A stretch of 64,000 bases of DNA from the NCBI RefSeq assembly GCF_900476125.1, contig NZ_LS991949.1, positions 620,001-684,000 of the forward strand, written 5' to 3'. This document shows positions 11,001 through 21,314 of this stretch, one piece after another (position 1 is the stretch's first letter; each line of letters opens with the position of its first letter). A model generated the notes under the pieces. It was not told the origin of the DNA. It did not search any database and saw nothing but the letters and a program-made list of their open reading frames with translations. This DNA comes from Metamycoplasma alkalescens. GTDB lineage: Bacteria > Bacillota_I > Bacilli_A > Mycoplasmatales > Metamycoplasmataceae. Made by a program: the position numbers and the translations under genes.

Positions 11001-12411
11001 CTTTTTTTAATTGCATTTCATCAATATTTGTCAATTCTTTGATTTTTTGACTCAAAGTCTTTTTAGTTTGTAAGAAAAATTGAATTTTTTCAATTTGCAT
11101 CCCATTTTTAATAATTGATGCTCCAAATTCAATAATGTCATCAAATCTTGAAGATAATCCTGTTGTTTCAAGGTCAAATACCACATATTCGGCATCTTTT
11201 AAAATAAAATCTTTATACCCAATAAATATTGAATTTCTTGCTGAAATTGTTGAAACTGTTGCACCATAAATTGGTTTAATATTTTTATTTTTTTTCAATA
11301 AGTTATAAAAACTTGGAAAACTTTGGGCATTATCTAAATCTGTGATCGCAATTGCTTCATGATTATACGCAGTAACTGCTTTTAAATATTCTTCTGGTGA
11401 AGAAATCCCATCCTGAACACTCATGTTTGTCCGAATTGCTAAATCAATTCTTTTTTCTTCCTCGTTGTCTTTTGATAAACTGATTAGGGGACTTGTGGTC
11501 GTAAACCAATTTTTTCCAGATGCCATGATGAATTTTGTTTTTGTATAAGCATCATCACTTAAAAGTCCTTGGACATAAATTGTGTCGCCTTCTTTTAAAT
11601 TAGGTTTTTCTTCATCTTCATCTTGAATGCATTTAATTGTAATAGCTTCTTGATAATCTGAAATTCGAAGACTTAAAATTCTTTTATTTGTACTCGTTAA
11701 TTTTTGCTCAAGAAAAAATATTTCACCCTTAACAATGACTCTAATTTGCTCAAAAGTCATTAAGGCATCACTTATGCTCATTTCAATTGGTTTTTGATTA
11801 TTTTTTGTAAATTTGGAATTAAAGGCAATTTTATTTTCTTGATTTTTAATTAAATTTTGCTCCGCTTCTTTTTTATATAAATCAAATGAATTAATTAAAT
11901 TGTTGACAACAAATTTTCCTTTGTTAATTTCTTTTTTTTCATCTAATTTATAAATTGGAAAAAGAAATTCAAACCCAATTTTTTTAAGCGCTAATTTGAT
12001 ATTGTCATTGTATAGTTTAAATTTCTCATACGCATTTTTTAGCGGAATATTAAAAACTATTTGATTATCACTTAACTCTAAGGTTTCAGGAGTAATAAAT
12101 CCTGAGATTGATTCTAAGTTTAAAAAAGAATTATTAATAACATATTTCAAATAATCTGCAACTATTTTTTTATCTAAGATTACATTTTGAATTGATAAAT
12201 TGATTTTACAATCAGGAAATTTTTTCTTTAAAGCATTTTTAAAGTTTATATATTCCAAAATATCAATATGTTCTTCAAACAAAAGATCAAAAACTCAATT
12301 TTTATATCCTTCAATCGCTGGTTGAACCGATAAAAGTTTTGTTCCATCAAAAACACTTGAAGCTTCAAATTTTATTTCCTTGCATAAAATTTCAAAACTC
12401 TTATCAAGCAT
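8098..12411 (-). CDS. polC: DNA polymerase III alpha subunit, PolC type
   Basis: PolC is the replicative polymerase of low-GC Gram-positives, with a built-in proofreading exonuclease. The 1437-residue protein shows the full order: N-terminal and OB regions (to about 320), a PHP domain split around the exonuclease, the DEDDh exonuclease ([10 protein letters not shown] at about residue 410; [17 protein letters not shown]), a zinc ribbon (CLSCKY ... CPKC), the catalytic motif [13 protein letters not shown], and the helix-hairpin-helix end ETNQIELF. The first PHP block reads RTNMSVQDG where active PHP domains have HTxMS, so its metal ligands look lost. The start ATG 12411 has a strong AGGAG site; several internal TGA are Trp. 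The stop is 20 bases downstream of nothing else on this strand and is followed by the terminator at 8051-8095. Confidence 0.97.
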
Positions 12412-12430
12412 AAAATCTCCTTTTTTAAAA

Positions 12431-13426
12431 TTAATTAATAAATAAAATTGCTGATGTCATTAATACAACAAATGAAGTTGAATCAAAACGATCCATATAT
12501 CCACCATGTCCAGGAATTAAATTAGAAAAATCCTTAATTTCATATAGTCTTTTAATTCCTGAAAATGCTAAATCACCAATAATTGAAACTGTTGGTAATA
12601 AAAATATTCCTGCTAAAAGTTGTTTTCAATTCTTAAAAATTACAAATTTTTGGTTATTTGTTAAATGTCCTAGATACATTGTAATAAAAACAAATAAAGC
12701 CCCAAAAAGAAAACCAATAAATACTCCTTCTCATGATTTTTTTGGACTTATTTTTGGTGCAAAACCAACCTTAATTAATTTTTTACCAAGCAAAGAACCT
12801 CCAAAATAAGCAAAAGAATCTGTAACAACAGGAATAATGATTATTGCAAACAAGAAATATAAACTACTTGCATTATAAATGAATAATGTTTTGAAAGAAA
12901 GTGGAATAAATCAGGTAGCAAAAATTGCAATGAAATATGAAATCATTTTTTGCTTAATTGGTTTCTTTAAAACAAATAAATTTATTAGATATATTAAAGA
13001 AATAAAAATAATGATAATTGAAATTTGAAGTGCTCTAAAATTAGTTAAAGTATCAGTTGAAAAAAAGATTGCTTTTTTAATTTGAATTGCAACTTCGGTA
13101 ATACTAATTCCGGTATGGTTTGCTAAATATAAAAAAGAACTTGAATCTTCCTGGTTTGGTATGTTTGCTGTATTCACTGGAATTTGGTATCAATCAAATG
13201 GCATCATCCAAATAACTGAACTCAAAATTGCAATTAATACATTTTGTCATTTTTTTAAAACACTATGTGACAAAACTTCATAAACAGCTCAAGTTGTAAT
13301 TATTGCATAAAATGAAACACCAATTACTTTACCTGCAATTTTTCCAAAATAAACAATCAATAAAAAAGGAATTAAAATTGCTAATAAAATAACTGCGGAT
13401 TTTATTCTTTGCTTAATATTTTTCAT
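12431..13426 (-). CDS. cdsA: Phosphatidate cytidylyltransferase
   Basis: CdsA makes CDP-diacylglycerol from phosphatidic acid and CTP at the membrane, the branch point to phosphatidylglycerol and cardiolipin. The 331-residue protein has about eight hydrophobic segments. The C-terminal family signature is clear: [20 protein letters not shown] followed by YMDRFDS, with the catalytic KD, HGG and DR-D residues. Middle part shows [15 protein letters not shown] and SPKKSWEG, also conserved. Start ATG 13426 has AAAGGT upstream. It ends 19 bases before polC and follows frr on the same strand, the usual pyrH-frr-cdsA order. Confidence 0.95.
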
Positions 13427-13497
13427 ATTTTTTTACCTTTATTGATTTCTTAATTTTAAGTGATTCCTAGAAATAAAAAATAGCCAATAAAGAAAAA

Positions 13498-14049
13498 TTA
13501 TATTGTCATCAATTCTTTTTCTTTAATTTTGGCTAAATTATTTATTCTTTCAATTGCCTTATCAGTCTCTTTTTGGATTTGGTCTAAAAAGTTTTTTTGT
13601 AAATCTTCTGATAATTCTTTATCGGCCTTGATTTGCTTATTGATATCTTGACGAATTTGTCTAATTCCAACTCTTGATTGTTCGGTTGTTTGATTTAATA
13701 ATTTAGTCATCTCAAGACGTTTTTCAGTTGTCATTTGTGGATATATTAATCTAATTTGGTGACCCATATTCATAACTGTAATATTTAATTTTTGATCAAG
13801 AATAGTTTTTTCAATATTTTTTAAAATCACCATATCATATGGCTTCACAAACAATTCAAGTGGTCCATTCGGTGTGATTGAAGCAATTTCATCAAGATTC
13901 ATTCATGAATCATAATAATTTATTTTAATTTTGCTAATCAAAGCCGGATTTGCTTTTCCAACGGCTACTTTTAATAATTGTTTTTCAAAATTTGCTATTG
14001 TTTTTTCAATATTCTCTTTTAAATTATCAATATAAAAACTTAATTCCAT
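13498..14049 (-). CDS. frr: Ribosome recycling factor
   Basis: RRF, with EF-G, splits the post-termination ribosome. The 183-residue protein has the usual length. Landmarks are GKANPALISKIKINYYDS, IASITPNGPLELFVKPYD, and the helical stretch SRVGIRQIRQDINKQIK, followed by the long C-terminal helix KAIERINNLAKIKEKELMTI. The usual GRA-P-LLD motif appears as GKANPALIS. Start ATG 14049 with AAGGA site. It lies 22 bases after pyrH, with which it is normally cotranscribed. Confidence 0.95.
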
Positions 14050-14071
14050 AATTTTTCCTTAAATATTATTC

Positions 14072-14794
14072 CTATTTTGTAATAACTGTATTAGGTATTT
14101 TATTTTCAATTGCTCTTAATAATGAATTTTCTTCATTAATATCAAAAATAATTATATCAATATCATTATCTTTTGCCATTGCGGCTGCAGTTTGATCAAT
14201 AACTCTCAGATCTCTTTCTAATAATTCATCATAAGTTATCCTATCAAATTTAATTGCATTTTTATTAAATTTTGGATCACTATCATAGACACCATCAATA
14301 TTATTTTTACCCATTAAAATTGCATCCGCTTCAATCTCCGAAGCATAAAGTGTTGAAGCTGTATCAGTTGTAAAAAAAGGTCTTCCAGTTCCACCAGCAA
14401 AAATAATAACTTGACCATCTTTTAAATATTTTTTTGCTTTTTCATTAATATAAACTTCGCAAACTTTTGGATCCATTGTTAATGAAGATAGAACTCTTGA
14501 TTGTAATCCATTGTGTTCAAACCCAGATTGAAGTGCTAATGCATTCATTGTTGTAGCAAGCATACCAATATAATCAGCTCTCACTCGATGGATGCCATTT
14601 TTTGCCGCACTTGTTCCTCTTCAAAAATTTCCACCACCAACAACAATTGCTACTTCAACTTTATTTTTAATTATTATTTGTAATTGCTTTGCAAATTTAT
14701 TAACTAATTCATAATCAATTGCTAAGCTTTTTTCTTTATTTGCCAACCCTTCGCCAGATAATTTTATTAAAACTCGTTTGTACTTGTAACTCAC
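14072..14794 (-). CDS. pyrH: Uridylate kinase
   Basis: PyrH phosphorylates UMP to UDP; it belongs to the amino-acid kinase fold. The 240-residue protein reads RVLIKLSGEGL, then VAIVVGGGNFWRG, DYIGMLATTMNALAL, IIFAGGTGRPFFTTDTAS and DGVYDSDP, all standard PyrH motifs. The start is a GTG at 14794-14792 preceded by TGGGGG; no ATG in frame would keep the conserved N-terminal strand. First gene of the pyrH-frr-cdsA-polC run. TATAAT-like boxes lie in the 87 bases upstream. Confidence 0.96.
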
Positions 14795-14881
14795 GGCTAA
14801 ACCCCCAAATAGATTTATCTTTATAAATTATATAGTTTAAATATAATATCTTTAGGATATTAATTTGAGAATTTAAAAAAA

Positions 14882-15106
14882 TTATTTTTCATTAATTTTT
14901 TCATCAAGTAAAAGTAATTTTTTCTTTGCTTTATTAACTGCGTCATAAGCACCAGCACGGGTCATTGCTAATTCATTAGCAATTTCACTAAATGATAAAT
15001 CTTCAAATAAATGTAAATATATTGCTTGTTTTTGTGATTGTGTTAATAGTGCTGAATATTTATCGTACAATTCAATTAATTTATTTCTTTCTTCAAGATC
15101 TTGCAT
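14882..15106 (-). CDS. ylxM: YlxM/p13-like helix-turn-helix protein
   Basis: A 74-residue protein with a sigma-70 region-4-like helix-turn-helix: SQKQAIYLHLFEDLSFSEIANELAMTRAGAYDAVNKAKKKL. This is the UPF0122/YlxM family, whose gene is usually next to ffh or ftsY and is thought to affect the SRP pathway. Here its start overlaps the ftsY stop by one base (TAATG), so it is translationally coupled to it. Function is inferred from family and position only. Confidence 0.88.
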   Translation of the reverse strand: MQDLEERNKLIELYDKYSALLTQSQKQAIYLHLFEDLSFSEIANELAMTRAGAYDAVNKAKKKLLLLDEKINEK

Positions 15107-16161
15107 TATTCATTAATGCCTTTCATTAATCCAAAAATATATGATTCAAGATCAAATTCTTCAAGATCTTCGACTTTTTCACCTAATCCAATAAATTTAA
15201 CCGATAAATTAATTTCATCTTTAATTGTTAGAACAATTCCACCTTTTGATGTTCCATCCATTTTTGTTAAAACAATTCCACTTAAATTTGTTGCTTCTCC
15301 AAAAGCTTTAGCTTGTGAAATACCATTTTGTCCTGTTGTTGCATCTAATACTAATAAACTTTCATGTGGAGCACCTTCAATTTTTGAAGATAATACTTTG
15401 TTTATTTTTGCCAATTCTTGCATTAAATTGATTTTATTTTGAAGTCTTCCGGCTGTATCAATAATTAAAACATTATAATTTTGTTCTTTTGCTTTTTCGA
15501 TTGCACGATAAACTACCGCTGCTGGATCAGTTTCATTTTGTAATGGTTTTATTATATCAGCGCCAACTTTGTTTGCCCAAATTTCAAGTTGTTCAACTGC
15601 TGCTGCCCGAAATGTGTCTGCTGCTGCAATTAAAACTTTATTTCCTTCAGAAATTAATTTATGAGCAATTTTAGATATTGAAGTTGTTTTCCCCGAACCA
15701 TTCACACCTACAACCAAAATTGTATTTATGCGGTTTGGTTTAATATTCAAAGTTGTATCAACAATTGAATTTGATGTATAAATTGTGAACAATTTATCTG
15801 CAATAATTTCATTTATTAATTTCGGATCATCTATATTTTCATTACGAACTTCTTTTTTACATTCCTCAATAATAATTTGCACTAATTTTATTGAAATATC
15901 TGACATAATTAAAATTTCTTCTAATTCTTCAAAAAATTCTTCATCGATTTTGTTATGTCTATTTTGAAGTTGCTTAATACTTTCTACAAAAGAAGAATTT
16001 GATTTTGATAAACCCGCAATATAGTTATCAAGTTTTTTTTGTTTTTTTAACTCTTTTTCTAATTGCTTTTTTTCCTTAGCTTCAATTTTTTCTTGTTTTT
16101 TGGCGATTCTTTCTTCTTTAGTCCCAAATAGTTTTTCTTTTAATCTTAACCAAAATCCCAT
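15106..16161 (-). CDS. ftsY: Signal recognition particle receptor FtsY
   Basis: FtsY is the membrane-associated SRP receptor GTPase that delivers nascent membrane proteins to SecYEG. The 351-residue protein has a short basic N-terminus (MGFWLRLKEKLFG, then a KE-rich stretch), an NG domain with P-loop GVNGSGKTTSISKIA, AADTFRAAAVEQLE, DTAGRLQN, LVLDATTGQNG, TKMDGTSKGG and FIGLGEKVEDLEEFD. The N-terminal amphipathic start probably mediates membrane contact. ylxM follows with a one-base overlap. Confidence 0.97.
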   Translation of the reverse strand: MGFWLRLKEKLFGTKEERIAKKQEKIEAKEKKQLEKELKKQKKLDNYIAGLSKSNSSFVESIKQLQNRHNKIDEEFFEELEEILIMSDISIKLVQIIIEECKKEVRNENIDDPKLINEIIADKLFTIYTSNSIVDTTLNIKPNRINTILVVGVNGSGKTTSISKIAHKLISEGNKVLIAAADTFRAAAVEQLEIWANKVGADIIKPLQNETDPAAVVYRAIEKAKEQNYNVLIIDTAGRLQNKINLMQELAKINKVLSSKIEGAPHESLLVLDATTGQNGISQAKAFGEATNLSGIVLTKMDGTSKGGIVLTIKDEINLSVKFIGLGEKVEDLEEFDLESYIFGLMKGINE

Positions 16162-16311
16162 TATTTCTCCTTAGATAAAATAAATAAGTTTATTTTATTT
16201 ATAAATTTTAATATAAAAAAATTTAATAAAAAATTTGTTAGTAAAAATTAGCGAATTCATATAGATTTTTTTATTTTTTAATTAATTAAGTTTTTATATT
16301 TTAAAAAGAGC

Positions 16312-17682
16312 TTATTTTTTTTCAAGTAAAACTAATGTTTCAATATGATGCGTTTGAGGAAACATATCATAAGGGATAACTTCTTTTATTAAATAATTAT
16401 TATTAATTAATTCTTTTAAATCACGAACTAAGGTTTTAGGATCACAACTTAAATAAATTATTTTTTTTATTTTTGATTGAATTATTGCTTCAATACTTTG
16501 CTTTTTTAATCCTTCTCTTGGTGGATCAAAAATTGCTAAATCAATTTTTTTGGCATTCTTTACAATCCAATCATTTGCATCATCATTAATTACTTCAAGA
16601 TTTTTAAGTTTATTTTTTAAAATATTACTTTTTGCTAGCATTGTTGCAATTTGATTAATTTCAATTGAATAAACTTTATTTGCTTTATTTGCAATATAAC
16701 TTCCAATTGTTCCAACCCCAGAAAAAGCATCAACAATGTTTAAATTACTTGATTCAATTCAATCAAAAATTTGTTGATAAATCAAAACCATAATTTCTTC
16801 ATTTATCTGATAAAAACTATCATTCTTTACATTAAATCTAAAATTATTAATTTGATACTCAATTCCATTGTGATGCAATAAATTTATTCAATGATTTTTG
16901 TTTTCAATAAAGATTGAAAATTTATAAATTGATATTTTTTTATTTATTTTTTCTAAATTATCAATTAAGTTTTTATTTGGATGATTTTTTAAAATTAAAA
17001 TAATTTCAATTTCTTCATTTAAATTATTATTTGATGGCGATCTTAAAATTATTTTTTTAGGTTTTAGATTAAAAATTGCTTTTTTTAATTCTTGATCAAA
17101 TTGATTATTTGGATCTAATAAAATATTTTTATAGAACTTTTTAATTGTTGAGTTTCCTAAGTATAAATCACTTTGTGCAATTAATTGATGACTGTGCTTT
17201 TTATAAAAACCAAATTTAATTTGATTTTCATGGTATTCAATTTGGAGACTTATTTTATTTCGATAATTTAATTGATTGTTAGATTTAATGATTTTTTTAA
17301 CATTAAAATAATTTAGATTTCTTTGAAATAAATTGTTAATAATTGTTTGTTTGAAGTTTAATTGATCTTGATATGACAAAGAAAGAAGTGGACTTGAACC
17401 ACTTTCATATAATTCTTTTAATTGATTATTTAATTCTTTTCTTTTACTTGATTTATTTCAAAGTTTAATTACTTTTGCAAAACAACATTTTTTAGAATAA
17501 TAAGTTATTTCAATATCTGCTATTTCATTTGGTAATAAGTTATATACAAAAATAGGAATATCAAAATCGCGGATTATACATAATCCTTCATATGATAATC
17601 CTTGATTAAGATTTGATTGGTTTTGAATTTTTTTTAAAATCAATCCTTTTTTTAAAGTAATTTTATTTTGATTATTATCCAT
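16312..17682 (-). CDS. rlmCD: RlmCD/TrmA-family RNA uracil-C5 methyltransferase
   Basis: Transfers a methyl group from SAM to C5 of a uracil in 23S rRNA (or tRNA). The 456-residue protein, rejoined across several TGA Trp codons, has an N-terminal TRAM-like region, the SAM-binding motif NIVDAFSGVGTIGSYIAN, IFDPPREGL and the catalytic-cysteine motif YLSCDPKTLVRDL near residue 407, then the base HHIETLVLLEKK. The Fe-S motif of the RumA group (CGGC) is replaced by SGSS at residues 94-97, so no cluster is expected. It starts at ATG 17682, directly after the mnmE stop. The exact target uracil cannot be told from sequence; the symbol is a family-level choice. Confidence 0.88.
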
Positions 17683-19026
17683 TTATTTACCTAAGCAAAA
17701 TTTATTAAACATATTATCTAATAAAGCCTCATTATCATGTTCTTTATTAAGAATTTCTCTTAAAATCATTCAAGCCTTATTGATATCTAAAATAACAACT
17801 TCAGGTCCATAACCCAATTGTAAACTTTTAATTGCAGTTTCCAATTCATTCACACATTGTTTTAGAAGTCCTAAACGTCTCGTGTTATAAATAAGTTCTG
17901 GATCTTCATAATCAAGATTTAAATAATTTTTTACCAAAGCATTTTTTAATTCTCAAGTATATTTGTTTTTAGCAGATGTTAAAACAATATCTTTTGAAAC
18001 TTTTTTTTCTAATAAATCACTTTTATTTATGACAGGAATATAAATTTTATTTTTTGATAATTTTTTAATTAATTTATCTTCTTCATTTTCAGTATGCAAT
18101 GGACTTGTTAAATGAACAACAATTTTTGCTTCTTCAATTGCTTTAATTGATCTTTCAATTCCAATTGATTCAACTAAATCTTTTGTTTTTCTGATTCCTG
18201 CTGTATCAATAATTCGAAATAAAATTCCATTTAATTCATAATCATCTTCAACAACATCTCTTGTTGTTCCAGCAACATCTGTAACAATTGCTTTTTCTTT
18301 TTCTAATAAAAGATTTAGTAGTGATGATTTTCCTGTATTAGGTTGTCCAACAATAGCAACTTTTATTCCGTTATATACATCAGTTGCATTTTCTGATTTT
18401 TTAATAATTATTTCAATATTATTTTTTAGATTAGAAATTAATTTTAATAATTTATTTTTATCCATTTGTTCAATATCATTATAATCTGAATAATCAATAT
18501 TGATTTCAATGATTGAAATAATAGTCAGTAATTGTTCTTCTAATTTTTCAATAATTTCATTATCTTTATTATTGAATTGTTTTATTGCAATTTCAGCTTG
18601 AATATTTGTTTTAGCATGAATTAATGAATTAATCGCTTCAGCTTTTTCTAATGTTATTTTTCCATTCAAAAATGCTCTTCTTGAAAATTCACCTCGGTTT
18701 GCTATTCTTGCACCATTGGCAATTATTAAATTGAGAATTTTATTTGTTACAATAATTCCTCCATGAGCATTTATTTCAATGGTATCTTCTCCAGTATAAT
18801 TTTTATTTCCAATATGAAAATTAACTAAAACTTCATCAATGATTTTTTTTGTTTTAGGATCAACAATATAACCATATGTTATTGTTTTATCTTGGCCAAT
18901 TTTTCCAGTATAAATTTTTTTTATAATTTCAATTGCTTCTGGACCTGAAATTCGAATTATTGAAATGGCTTGATTAATATTTCCTGATGATATTGCAGTT
19001 ATTGTGTCATTATAAATATTCTTCAT
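17683..19026 (-). CDS. mnmE: tRNA modification GTPase MnmE
   Basis: MnmE works with MnmG to modify U34 of certain tRNAs (cmnm5U), helped by its GTPase and a folate-derived one-carbon unit. The 447-residue protein has the N-terminal folate domain (DTITAISSGNINQAISIIRISG, then GGIIVTNKILN and RGEFSRRAFLNGK), the G domain with GQPNTGKSSLLN, TDVAGTTRD, DTAG and NKSD, and ends in FCLGK, the conserved C-terminal C-x-GK. The last 90 residues follow a TGA Trp at 17953-17955. Stop adjoins the next gene's start without a gap. Confidence 0.97.
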
Positions 19027-19403
19027 AAATTGAAATTATAAATTAAAAAATTAATTTGATTATGACACTGATACAAAATAAATTTATGTTTATATAAAAT
19101 TTGAAAAATTTGAGTTTTGTTGTTAGTTAAATTAATAAGAACAATAAGAGTTGTTAAAATCTTAATAACATCAAAATATTACTAAAAATAAGATGAAAAA
19201 AAGAATTAAAACTATGTTAATTATCTGTTTGTAAAAACTAATTTATTAACATTTAAAAAAATAGAAATTTTTATTTTTTTTAATTAAATTTAGTTTAATT
19301 TTCTTAAAAAAAATACTTATTTTAAATAAGTTTTAAATTTGTTTTCAAGAAAATAAAAAAATTAAACAAAGCTAGAATTTCTTTGCTTAATTTAAAGTAA
19401 TTT
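19027..19403. other. Intergenic region upstream of mnmE
   Basis: This 377-base AT-rich region lies between the end of the M13 peptidase gene and the start of mnmE, both on the minus strand. It should hold the mnmE promoter. Apart from the hairpin at 19361-19391 I see no gene, RNA or repeat that I can support. Confidence 0.4.
19361..19391 (-). terminator. Terminator after the M13 peptidase gene
   Basis: On the minus strand ATTAAGCAAAG (19391-19381) pairs with CTTTGTTTAAT (19371-19361), allowing one G-T pair, and is followed by a run of T. It lies 13 bases after the peptidase stop codon. Confidence 0.7.
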
Positions 19404-21314
19404 TTATCAAATCTTTACTCTTTTTTTAGGACTCAAATACATTTTGTCACCTTTTTTAATATTAAAAGCTGTATAAAAATCATCTGAGTTTTGAACTTGA
19501 ATGTTAGCTCTTAAGATTGTTGGAGCATGGACATCAGTATCTAAAAGTAATTTTTGTAGTTCTTTACGGTATTTAGATCTTCAGTTAATTGCATAATTAA
19601 TATAAAAATGTTTAGCATTAAAATCTTTTTCAGTTTTAGCTGCTTCGAGTGCACAAGAAACTCCGCCAGCATCAGCAATGTTTTCTGAAACAGTTAATTT
19701 ACCATTACATTTTCCTGCTTCAGTTTTTTTGCCATCGAATAATTCGATCATTTTTTTTGCTCTTTTTTCAAATTCGATTTTGTCTTCTTTCGTTCATCAA
19801 TTGACCATATTTCCAACTTCATCGAAGTTTGCACCATTGTTATCAAAAGCATGTGATATCTCATGTGCTATAACAGCTCCAATTCCTCCATAATTTGCTG
19901 ATGAAGATTGTTTTTTGCTATAAAAGGGAGCTTGTAATATTCCAGCTGGGAAAACAATGATATTTTTTGTTGGATTATAATATGCATTTACAATTGCCGG
20001 TGTCATTGATCATAAATCTTTATTTTTCTTTTTGCCATATTGTTTAAATTCAGATTTTTTTCTTATTGCATAAAAATTAAGTACATTCATTAATAAATCA
20101 TTGTAACCGTCATATTTTTTGACAATTAAATCTTGATAAAATTCATCAATTATTTCAGGGTATCCAACATAAACACCAATTTTAGATAATTTAAGAATTG
20201 CTTTTTCTTTTGTTTGTTGTGATAGTCAAGTATTTTCTCTTAAACGATTTTCATAAATTGAAATCATTTTACTTATCATTTTTTCAACATTCTTTTTATT
20301 TTCTTTACCAAAAAATGTTTCACCATAATATTTACCAAATGGCATTGCAAAAACATAATCAGCAACAAATTTAGTTGCTTCTTTTTTCTTATCAAGTGGT
20401 TTAATTTGACCTCTTAATGTTCTTGAAAATTCATTTGCAACCATAAGACTTTCATAGTCCAAATAATGTGCAAGTCTTAATAATGTATTGATATATAGAA
20501 AAGCTTTATAGTTTTCAAAATTTTCTTTTTTAATTAGATTAGCAAAATCATCAATCAAATTATCTGATACACAAATAACTTCATTTATTTCTTGTTTAAA
20601 AATGTTAGATAGTATTTTTGATAGTTTTAATTCTTTAATTTTTTTATCAAAATTATTAACTTTTTTGGGATTATAAATATTAGTTACAATTGCTCATTCT
20701 TCTGCTGACAAAATATATTTTGCGGCTTCAGTGTCTCAAATTAAAGATTTATTAATTAAGTCTTCTGCTCAATGAACATTGTTATTAATTTTTAAAAGAA
20801 GTTTCATTGTCATTGTTGTTCAAACTTTGTATAATGAATTTTTTTTCTCTTCATCTAAATAGTATTGCTTTTCAGGAAGAATAACATCTGGACAAGAAAC
20901 AAAAAGAGTTTGTTTTTCAAAATTTTTAAAATCAGTTTCAACAAATAAAGGAATGGGTAAATCAAAACCCTTAAATAAAAAATCAGCATAATTTTTTTCT
21001 AAGTCATGTCAACTACTTAATTTTTCAATTGAATCTAAAATTTTGATTGCTGGTTTAATTCCGTTTTTCTTTCTTTCATTTCAATTGTTAACTAAAGTAA
21101 AAAAATTAACCATTTCTATTAAGATCGGATCTTTTTTAATTTCTTCATTATTAATTGCTCATTTGTTTAGCAGTTTAATTTTTAATTTTGTAAGATTTTC
21201 ATCTAGTCTTTCAAAAGAACCAACTGATGATTTGTCATCTGGGATTTTGTGTTTAGCTAATCATTCACCATTAACTGCTTCAAAGAAGTTTTCTTTTATA
21301 AGTTTCTTATTCAT
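19404..21314 (-). CDS. pepO: M13-family zinc endopeptidase (PepO-like)
   Basis: A 636-residue neprilysin-type metallopeptidase. The zinc motif is [15 protein letters not shown] (HExxH), the third ligand motif is [13 protein letters not shown], and the usual [23 protein letters not shown] and final KKRVKIW stretches are present. No signal peptide is visible, so it is probably cytoplasmic and degrades oligopeptides, as PepO does in lactic acid bacteria; a surface role cannot be excluded. The last Trp is a TGA just before the TAA stop. The start ATG 21314 has an AAAGG site and lies inside the 3' end of the preceding gene (19-base overlap), suggesting translational coupling. Confidence 0.95.

Noticed and set aside
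8098-12411. Broken polC (many stop codons)
   Set aside because: All in-frame TGA are Trp in this organism; the protein has every PolC domain in order.
16312-17682. Three separate short genes in this stretch, as they look with the standard code
   Set aside because: They are in one frame and joined by TGA Trp codons into one 456-residue methyltransferase.
19027-19360. A structured RNA or tRNA in the mnmE upstream region
   Set aside because: No cloverleaf, no GC-rich stems and no known RNA motif could be found.
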